A DNA stretch of 12,562 bases from Bacteroidales bacterium (GTDB lineage: Bacteria > Bacteroidota > Bacteroidia > Bacteroidales > Tenuifilaceae): contig DQHR01000050.1 of assembly GCA_003531155.1 (NCBI GenBank), positions 12,649 through 25,210 of the forward strand. Reading direction: 5' to 3'. Position numbers and translations under genes: made by a program. The notes below the pieces were generated by a model. The model was given only the letters and a program-made list of their open reading frames with translations, had not been told where the DNA came from and did not search any database. Of this stretch, positions 7,041 to 12,562 are shown one piece after another (the stretch's first letter is position 1; each line of letters begins with the position of its first letter).

Positions 7041-8381
7041 CTACTTATCGGGTTTGATATCAAATTTCTTAATCTTGTTATATAGGGTAACCCTATCAAC
7101 TTTAAGCGCTTTTGCTGTTCGCGAAATATTCCAGTTGTATTTATTGAGAATTTGAGATATATGGTTTTTCTCGTTCTCATCCAAACTCTCGTAAGGGCTT
7201 TCTACATAACTTTTCTCTATAGGAAGATCTTTAAGGAAGATTCTTTTCCCATTCCCAATCACTATTGCCCTCTCAATCATGTTCTCCAGTTCTCTAATAT
7301 TGCCAGGAAATTTATACTCTTCCATGCGTTGTAAAGCAGGGGCATCAATGGTAACAATGGATTTATTCATCGACATGCAAAACTTCTTGATGAAATAGTC
7401 CACAAGTAAAGGAATGTCACCTTGTCGCTCGCGCAATGGCGGAACATGGATGTTTACAACATTTAACCGATAGTAAAGATCCTCGCGAAAACTACCTTCA
7501 GCCACCATACTCTTCAAATCTTTATTGGTAGCGCAAATCACCCTAAAATCTGATGAAATCTCTTTATTCCCTCCAACTCGAACAAAACTTTTGGTCTCTA
7601 AAACGCGAAGAAGTTCAATCTGCATTTTTGGAGATATTGTTGCAATCTCATCGAGAAAGATTGTTCCGCTATCGGCCATCTCAAATCTACCCTTTCGGTT
7701 ATACACAGCGCCTGTAAAAGCTCCCTTTTCGTGGCCAAACAACTCGCTCTCCAACAAACTTTCAGTTAATGCCCCACAATGTACGCTAACCAATGGAAAA
7801 TACTTGCGTGGTGAGTTTGCGTGAATTGCTCTGGCAATTAACTCTTTGCCAGTACCACTTTCGCCAGTAATAATAACCGATGAGTTCGATTGCGCAACGC
7901 TCTCAACTTGTTTAAGAAGTCTTTGCATAACCTCACTTGCACCTATCAAATCTTCAACATTTTCGAGCGTAGCCACTTTTACTTTAAGTACCTCGTTCTC
8001 CTCAACCAAAGCAATTTGCTTTGATGCGTTACGAACTAAATGCGAGAGGTCATCGGGATCAAATGGTTTAGTAACATAATCGAAAGCACCATCTTTTAAA
8101 GCTTGAACAGCAGTATCTACAGTTGCAAAAGCTGTCATTACAATGATAATTGTATCTTTCTTTAAAGCTTTAATCCGCTTTAGCATTTCTAAGCCATCCA
8201 TGCCCGGCATCTTAATATCAGCAAGAACAATATCGTAGCTCTCTGATTCGAGAATTGACAATGCAACTTTTGCGCTTTGGGCACAATCAACTCGATACCC
8301 ATCCTCCTTAAACCAATTGTACAACGAATCCCTAACAGATTCTTCGTCGTCGACAACTAAAATTGAAATCTTTTTTGTCAT
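7041..8381 (-). CDS. NtrC-family sigma54-dependent response regulator
   Basis: The product has 446 residues, full length for the family. Residues 1-120 are a receiver domain with the acidic pair Asp11/Asp12, phosphoacceptor Asp55 (LADIKMPG), Thr83 and Lys105. Residues of about 143-375 are the AAA+ domain: Walker A GESGTGKE (173-180), the sigma54-contacting GAFTGA loop (220-225), Walker B IFLDE (241-245) and the arginine region FREDLYYRL (298-306). Residues of about 405-440 form a Fis-type helix-turn-helix (NISRTAKALKVDRVTLYNKI). All key residues are present, so it should activate sigma54 promoters when phosphorylated. It lies 12 nt behind the haem-sensor kinase gene, its evident partner. Targets are not proven; candidates are the NrfD-complex operon to the right and the unit with the -24/-12-like site at 3662-3678. 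Confidence 0.97.
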   Translation of the reverse strand: MTKKISILVVDDEESVRDSLYNWFKEDGYRVDCAQSAKVALSILESESYDIVLADIKMPGMDGLEMLKRIKALKKDTIIIVMTAFATVDTAVQALKDGAFDYVTKPFDPDDLSHLVRNASKQIALVEENEVLKVKVATLENVEDLIGASEVMQRLLKQVESVAQSNSSVIITGESGTGKELIARAIHANSPRKYFPLVSVHCGALTESLLESELFGHEKGAFTGAVYNRKGRFEMADSGTIFLDEIATISPKMQIELLRVLETKSFVRVGGNKEISSDFRVICATNKDLKSMVAEGSFREDLYYRLNVVNIHVPPLRERQGDIPLLVDYFIKKFCMSMNKSIVTIDAPALQRMEEYKFPGNIRELENMIERAIVIGNGKRIFLKDLPIEKSYVESPYESLDENEKNHISQILNKYNWNISRTAKALKVDRVTLYNKIKKFDIKPDK

Positions 8382-8393
8382 GGTATTCCACTG

Positions 8394-10064
8394 TTAAGAC
8401 TTAATTATAGGCATGGTGATTGATATTGTAGTTCCCTTACCAATTTCTGACTTTACATCGATTTTCCCTTTATGGTTTTGAATAATCCCATGCACAATTG
8501 CCAAACCCAATCCCTGTCCTCTTGAATTACGCTTTGTAGAAAAGAAAGGTTCGAAAATATGTGGAATATCGTCGGTTGGAATCCCAATGCCATTATCGAC
8601 TATCTCAACCATAATCCTATCAGCATCAAGATCTTTGGTTTTTAGTATAATCTCCCCATTTTCACTGATAGCCTCAGAAGCATTAACCAATATTGCTATA
8701 CATGCTTGCTTTATTTGATTAGGACTGCAATATATTAAATCGGCAGTTGCTTTAAAATCAGCTGAAAAGTGAATATTTGCGATCTTCATCTGGTGAGTCA
8801 TTAAATCAAAAGTTTCTTTTAATATCTCATGAAGGTGCTTTGGTTCAAAATCATCCTGATCTTTTCTCGAAAAATCGAGTAAGCCCTTTACAATATTACC
8901 ACAACGCTTAGTTTCGGTTTCGATTAGCATAAGTTGTTTTAGCATTGCCTCTTTTTTAGCAGGCTCTATGCTCTGATTCATAAGCTGTTTCTGCACTAAC
9001 TTTGTATAGATAAGTATACCAGAAAGTGGGTTGTTTATTTCGTGAGCAACTGACAAGGAGAGTTTTCCAAGAGATGCTATTCTCTCAATATGAATTAGCT
9101 CGTTCTGTGCAGCACCAAGCTCTTCAGTTTTTTTCTGAACCTTATATTCAAGTTGCTGCGACCAATTTTGCAACTCCTTATTTGCAGCATGAAGATTATC
9201 GAGCATTTCATTAAATGCCAGAGAAACCATCCTCATATCATCGAGTTGGTTGGGAGTAATCTCTAGTCGCGTATTTTTATCGCCATTTGATACAGCCTGA
9301 CTTGCCTTAACTATAGAAAACAAAGGTTTTTTAACAACTTTATTTGTAAATAATATTAATGAGATAATAAGCAAAAAAGTTGTTAGTGTTGCCAACAAAA
9401 AAAATTCAGTAGATGATGTAGTTACTGCAGCATCAAGATCTTTTAGTGGAATTTTAATTACCAACGAGCCTAACACCTCTTCGCTTTGGCTATGCGCATG
9501 GCATGAACTTGTATAGCACGATTTTTCGTTAAGAATAGGTGAGCGAATAAGCAGATGCCTATGACCACCATCGTTGTGAGTCATGCTGCACTCGCTCTTA
9601 AGATCTATAATACGATAAGCCTTCTCCTTTTTCGGAAACATTGCCTCCATATCGGCATGGCAAGCTATACAGTTAGGATTGCTATGATTAATGGTATCCG
9701 ATGCAAATGACGTATACGCTAAGTTGTTTTGCTTATCGTACATATTCACCTCATCAATGCCAGGCATTGTGTTTATAATATCAAGGGTGCTTTGTAAAGT
9801 ACTTTTATCGTTATCGAGCATTGATTTGTAAAGCGCCCCTTCAACTAAGTAACCAATATTATTCCCGCTTTGGCGAATCACTTTCTTCATGTACTCCTCA
9901 TTAACTGAGCGAAAAATTATGCCAAACGAAACAAAGAGAATAAGCGATAATATTGTGATTATATATACAACACGACCGTAAATTGATGATCGAAATTTAA
10001 AATACCTCTTAAGAAAAGATCTTCCAATACTCCTCTTGGGATCTGTATTGATAAATGATGCCAT
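8394..10064 (-). CDS. Membrane sensor histidine kinase with a periplasmic c-type dihaem sensor domain
   Basis: The product has 556 residues. Order: basic cytoplasmic N-terminus (1-30), TM1 (about 31-51), periplasmic domain (52-218), TM2 (about 219-240), HAMP (about 241-293), coiled coil (292-325), HisKA with phosphoacceptor His341 (HEINNP), and HATPase with Asn461 (NASEA), DNGIGI (490-495), FEPFFSTK (504-511) and GQGLGL (516-521). The periplasmic part contains CIACH (132-136) and CYTSSCH (183-189), i.e. C-X2-C-H and C-X4-C-H; both spacings are known covalent haem sites in c-type cytochromes. The second is followed by an EVLGSLVIKI segment, as I recall from haem-linked kinases of deltaproteobacteria. 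The ligand or redox signal is not known. The kinase domain is complete, and the next gene, 12 nt on, is its likely NtrC-type partner. A terminator separates it from the NrfD operon upstream, so it needs its own promoter. Confidence 0.93.
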   Translation of the reverse strand: MASFINTDPKRSIGRSFLKRYFKFRSSIYGRVVYIITILSLILFVSFGIIFRSVNEEYMKKVIRQSGNNIGYLVEGALYKSMLDNDKSTLQSTLDIINTMPGIDEVNMYDKQNNLAYTSFASDTINHSNPNCIACHADMEAMFPKKEKAYRIIDLKSECSMTHNDGGHRHLLIRSPILNEKSCYTSSCHAHSQSEEVLGSLVIKIPLKDLDAAVTTSSTEFFLLATLTTFLLIISLILFTNKVVKKPLFSIVKASQAVSNGDKNTRLEITPNQLDDMRMVSLAFNEMLDNLHAANKELQNWSQQLEYKVQKKTEELGAAQNELIHIERIASLGKLSLSVAHEINNPLSGILIYTKLVQKQLMNQSIEPAKKEAMLKQLMLIETETKRCGNIVKGLLDFSRKDQDDFEPKHLHEILKETFDLMTHQMKIANIHFSADFKATADLIYCSPNQIKQACIAILVNASEAISENGEIILKTKDLDADRIMVEIVDNGIGIPTDDIPHIFEPFFSTKRNSRGQGLGLAIVHGIIQNHKGKIDVKSEIGKGTTISITMPIIKS

Positions 10065-10085
10065 TTTCTAGGATTTAACGAACTT

Positions 10086-10117
10086 TAAATTTATGAAAAC
10101 AAAACGAAAGAATCCAA
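10086..10117 (-). promoter_or_regulatory. Possible Bacteroidota-type promoter of the kinase-regulator operon
   Basis: The minus strand carries TAAATTTA, which matches 7 of 8 positions of the -7 element TAnnTTTG. A TTG lies 21 nt upstream, as a weak -33 element. Transcription would begin near 10080, giving a leader of roughly 15 nt before the kinase ATG. A promoter is expected here because the preceding operon ends at a terminator at 10154-10180, but in such AT-rich DNA the match alone is weak evidence. Confidence 0.25.
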
Positions 10118-10153
10118 CTAATAGTAGCAATAAGCATTATTGATCTTAAACGC

Positions 10154-10180
10154 AAAAAAGCGGATGCAAAAACACCCGCT
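10154..10180 (-). terminator. Rho-independent terminator after the GcvH-like gene
   Basis: On the minus strand, AGCGGGTG pairs with CATCCGCT (10173-10180 with 10159-10166; seven Watson-Crick pairs and one G-U) around a TTTTTG loop, followed by a run of six T's. The stem begins 11 nt after the stop codon of the GcvH-like gene. It marks the end of the NrfD-complex operon and separates it from the sensor kinase gene. Confidence 0.9.
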
Positions 10181-10191
10181 CTTAAGAATCA

Positions 10192-10911
10192 TTAAAATGG
10201 TTGATTCAGAAAGTCTTTCTGAAAATCTTGCCAGTAAGGACTGGGTAATTCGGAAATAGGATTATCGTATATTTCACCACCATCCTGTAAAGTTATAAGC
10301 GAGGGTTCAGCAGAATACTTCTTCATCGAAACCGCGAGGAAGTCTTTAAATCGATCAAGTTCCATCGCTGCCCACCTCGAAGCATCTTCGGCCAGATAAT
10401 AGGCATTTGTTTCAGCAATCCAGTTCGATGGTTTCATCTTATAAACCCAACCTTGCCCATAAGGATCTTGACTCACAGCCATTGGATCCTCATTTAGCGC
10501 TGAGTTAGTATTTATAATCTCACCCGATATAGGTGCTAAAACCTTTAATTGCTTACCATTTCGATCAATTTCGACAATAACATCGCCTTTCTTAACCCAA
10601 TCACCTGGCTTTTTAAGGTTATTAAACTTAACATCACCTGTGATGTGAAGCAGCAGATCATCAAGTCCCACTTTTGCCATTCCTGACATCTCAAGATGTG
10701 CCCAAGTGTGGTTCTTACTAAAAAGAAGTCCTTGTGGAACCTTTAGAACATTTGCAGTAAGGGCTCCAAGTTTTTTTTGAATCTGACGGGATGCCTTAAC
10801 CTTTCTGTTCAGAATAATCCAGAATGGTACGAATATTGCAAAGAATATGATAACCGCGATATACTCTATCCCTTTGGTTTCAAAAATGTTAGAATAACTA
10901 AATCCGTCCAT
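10192..10911 (-). CDS. Membrane-anchored GcvH-like (lipoyl-domain fold) protein without the canonical lipoyl lysine
   Basis: The product has 239 residues. One N-terminal membrane helix (about 15-35) is followed by a basic stretch (NRKVKASRQIQKK), which by the positive-inside rule places the rest in the cytoplasm. Residues of about 62-165 align with glycine-cleavage H protein: HTWAHLE, KVGLDDLLLHITGDVKF, APISGEIINTN and DPYGQGW all have clear counterparts. In a gapless alignment the lipoylated lysine of VESVKAASDLY falls on Gly119 of IDRNGKQLKVL; a lysine sits one residue later (Lys120). It may therefore not carry lipoate. A C-terminal tail of about 75 residues is extra to GcvH. No other glycine-cleavage gene is nearby. 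It lies 47 nt after the NrfD-type gene, so it is more likely an accessory or assembly part of that complex. Confidence 0.85.
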   Translation of the reverse strand: MDGFSYSNIFETKGIEYIAVIIFFAIFVPFWIILNRKVKASRQIQKKLGALTANVLKVPQGLLFSKNHTWAHLEMSGMAKVGLDDLLLHITGDVKFNNLKKPGDWVKKGDVIVEIDRNGKQLKVLAPISGEIINTNSALNEDPMAVSQDPYGQGWVYKMKPSNWIAETNAYYLAEDASRWAAMELDRFKDFLAVSMKKYSAEPSLITLQDGGEIYDNPISELPSPYWQDFQKDFLNQPF

Positions 10912-10929
10912 TTTCGTAAGTTTTTTTTG

Positions 10930-10949
10930 CTATCATTAAAAAATGATAG
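10930..10949 (-). other. Intra-operon hairpin between the NrfD-type and GcvH-like genes
   Basis: A perfect 8-bp inverted repeat (CTATCATT 10930-10937, AATGATAG 10942-10949) with a 4-nt loop fills much of the 47-nt gap. On the mRNA strand it is followed by an A-run and not a U-run, so it is not an intrinsic terminator. Position and shape fit an mRNA-stability or processing element that could set different levels of the two neighbouring products; this role is inferred. Confidence 0.4.
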
Positions 10950-10958
10950 ATGGTTAAT

Positions 10959-12185
10959 TTACTGTTCTTTTGCCCACGATGGCGATTCACGCAAAACGGG
11001 CATCCTATTTATAACCCATCTAAAAATCCATAACTCAGTAAAGATTACGGCAAGGGTTACAACAATCTCCATCCACGAAGGAACATATCGAATATCGGCA
11101 TCCCATCTAAACCCAATAACGGTAACATTTAGGCGGTTGATTATTATCCCCACCATGGTTATGATTGATGCAATCTTTATTAGCAAAATATTCCTATTCC
11201 TATAGCTTGAAAAGAAAAGCAACATTGGAAGCAATACAAAACCAATCATCTCAACTAAATACCAATATCCCATTGGTGTATTAATATACTGCCAGTGCTT
11301 TCCATGTATAAATACTATAATCTTTAAGAAAAAATAAGCAAATAGGGCTACGGAACAAATCTTTGAAAGACCATGTAATATGTTATCGTGCTCGCTATGG
11401 TGCTCATCGCTAATTTGATTTGAGAATACCTTTAGGCTGATCGATCCTTCAAAAATCACCATCGAAAGACCCGCAAAGATGCTAGAGATAAAGAACATGA
11501 TAGGAATAAACTCGGAATACCAAAGAGGATGAATTTTATCCTTGGCCATTAGGTAAAGAGCGCCAAGTCCCGATTGGTGTAATGTTGATAGAGTTATACC
11601 AAAAATCACTGTTGCTACCGTCATCCCAGCAAGAATCTTTCTGGTGCGTTTTGCGCCAAGCCATTCGGCAATAGTGGGAGAAAATTCAATCAACTGAGCA
11701 ATCATGTAAAGAAGAAAATGCCATGCCACAAGGAATAGCACCGAGCTGGTTCCAAAGCTATTCCCGATAATTGGGTTAATCACATTCCATGGGCGGCCCA
11801 AGTCTAAAAGCAACGCACCTGCATAGAACAGATATGCAAGAAATCCATTCAAAACGGTAACACGCACTATGGAGTGGTACTTATGCATATTAAGGATGTA
11901 CACCATAAACGTGAGGACATATGCACCACCAGCAAATGCAACACCAGTAACAACATCAAACCCGATCCATAAGCCCCAAGGGACTTCCTGGGTAAGGTTT
12001 GTAATTGATCCAATGCCCTTCCAAAAACGAATAACGATTAAAACAAGCCCTAAAAGCATTATTGGGACTGAGATAACGTTAAAAGGTGTAATCCATTTAC
12101 CCTTTGGTTTAAACTCGCTAACCAAGAATTTCCAAATTGATTTTCCATCATTATCCTTGGCAATTGTATAATCTAGATTACTCAT
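10959..12185 (-). CDS. NrfD/HybB-type integral membrane quinone-interacting subunit
   Basis: From ATG at 12185 the product has 408 residues and about ten membrane helices, typical of the longer HybB branch of the NrfD family. Recognisable segments are PWGLWIGFD (69-77), LDLGRPW (127-133), LHQSGLGALY (202-211), HPLWYSEFIP (219-228) and NRLNVTVIG (350-358). These proteins bind no haem; they exchange electrons between menaquinone and a partner four-cluster ferredoxin, here the gene just upstream. The chosen start has a strong ribosome binding site (AAGGAGG, about 6 nt before the ATG) and overlaps the ferredoxin stop by 8 nt (ATGAGTAA). An in-frame ATG at 12227 would lengthen the overlap to 50 bp and lies upstream of that site. 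Whether the complex reduces or oxidises quinone cannot be told without the catalytic subunit. Confidence 0.93.
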   Translation of the reverse strand: MSNLDYTIAKDNDGKSIWKFLVSEFKPKGKWITPFNVISVPIMLLGLVLIVIRFWKGIGSITNLTQEVPWGLWIGFDVVTGVAFAGGAYVLTFMVYILNMHKYHSIVRVTVLNGFLAYLFYAGALLLDLGRPWNVINPIIGNSFGTSSVLFLVAWHFLLYMIAQLIEFSPTIAEWLGAKRTRKILAGMTVATVIFGITLSTLHQSGLGALYLMAKDKIHPLWYSEFIPIMFFISSIFAGLSMVIFEGSISLKVFSNQISDEHHSEHDNILHGLSKICSVALFAYFFLKIIVFIHGKHWQYINTPMGYWYLVEMIGFVLLPMLLFFSSYRNRNILLIKIASIITMVGIIINRLNVTVIGFRWDADIRYVPSWMEIVVTLAVIFTELWIFRWVINRMPVLRESPSWAKEQ

Positions 12186-12562
12186 TGACACCTCCTTCCT
12201 TTGAAGTTCGTTTTTTTGTTGCTTCATGAAGTCCTAATAAGAGTGGCGGAAGTAAAACAAATATTGTTGGTACGCTAAAGAGAAATCCCTTTGAAAGTTC
12301 GGGATAAGATGATTTTTGAATTGATGCATTAAAACCTAACTCACTAATTGGAGTTGGTGTAAGGTATAAGAATCCAGTACCACCAGCCTCGTGTTCGCCA
12401 TAAATCTCGTCGTGATAAACGCCAGGATTCTCAAAAATCCGCTTACGAGCTTCTTTTACCAAATCCCTACGTTTGCCAAACATTAATGCTTCAGCAGGAC
12501 AAATCTCAACACAAGTTGGCATGCCTCCAGTAGATACTTTATCGTAGCACATATCGCATTTC
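12178..12562 (-). CDS. HybA-like iron-sulfur electron-transfer subunit, C-terminal part (partial)
   Basis: The gene runs off the right edge, and the 127 codons present are the C-terminal part. They begin KCDMCYDKV with C-X2-C-X11-C-X3-C-P, one of the four [4Fe-4S]-binding motifs of HybA/DmsB-type ferredoxin subunits. Next comes a conserved YGEHEAGGTGFLYLTP segment typical of the HybA branch, then one hydrophobic C-terminal membrane helix (FSVPTIFVLLPPLLLGL) with a basic end. The frame stays open to the edge, so the ATG at 12552 is internal. The protein would carry electrons between the NrfD-type subunit and a catalytic or cytochrome subunit encoded outside the window. Its last codons contain the ribosome binding site of the next gene, indicating translational coupling. 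Confidence 0.92.
   Translation of the reverse strand, partial: KCDMCYDKVSTGGMPTCVEICPAEALMFGKRRDLVKEARKRIFENPGVYHDEIYGEHEAGGTGFLYLTPTPISELGFNASIQKSSYPELSKGFLFSVPTIFVLLPPLLLGLHEATKKRTSKEGGVNE

Noticed and set aside
6992..7180. A 62-codon minus-strand open frame overlapping the 3' end of the response regulator gene
   Set aside because: It lies out of frame inside a well-supported gene and has no domain or signal. The regulator's HTH domain is complete in the other frame.
10777..11205. A 142-codon plus-strand open frame across the GcvH-like and NrfD-type genes
   Set aside because: It is antisense to two genes with clear family motifs and spans their junction. The composition is not protein-like, and it is a shadow of the minus-strand genes.
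1..12562. Insertion sequences, tRNA or rRNA genes, attachment sites
   Set aside because: No transposase-like protein, flanking inverted repeats, tRNA-like cloverleaf or rRNA sequence was seen on either strand.

Overview
The window is AT-rich. It looks like the chromosome of an anaerobic or facultative member of the Bacteroidota, probably Bacteroidales or Marinilabiliales. This rests on protein content (a DUF3857/transglutaminase protein, an outer-membrane barrel, a large lipoprotein with an acidic +2 region), on mostly absent Shine-Dalgarno sequences, and on the base composition; it is inference, not a database match. All complete genes lie on the minus strand. Only the last codons of a plus-strand gene are present at the left edge.

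Right part (about 10.15-12.56 kb), read right to left: the C-terminal end of a HybA-like iron-sulfur subunit, an NrfD/HybB-type integral membrane quinone subunit whose start overlaps it by 8 nt, and a membrane-anchored GcvH-like protein that lacks a lysine at the canonical lipoylation position. A clear rho-independent terminator closes this operon at 10154-10180. The set looks like the electron-transfer part of a membrane redox complex; any catalytic subunit would lie beyond the right edge.

Middle (6.45-10.06 kb): a sensor histidine kinase whose periplasmic domain carries C-X2-C-H and C-X4-C-H haem-binding motifs, followed 12 nt later by an NtrC-family, sigma54-dependent response regulator, and then an archaemetzincin-type zinc protease. 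A haem-based redox or gas sensor beside a quinone-linked complex suggests, without proof, that the kinase/regulator pair controls that complex.

Left part (0.48-6.29 kb): a DUF3857-transglutaminase-DUF2569 membrane protein, then a two-gene unit of a predicted outer-membrane beta-barrel and a 769-residue lipoprotein with five tandem repeats of about 58 residues. A GG-N10-GC sequence upstream of the barrel gene is a possible sigma54 promoter, and so a possible target of the NtrC-type regulator.

The leftmost 54-485 stretch has no gene. It is a convergent intergenic region with three hairpins or terminators; one of them, on the minus strand, ends a transcript with no visible gene and may belong to a small RNA or a 3' UTR.
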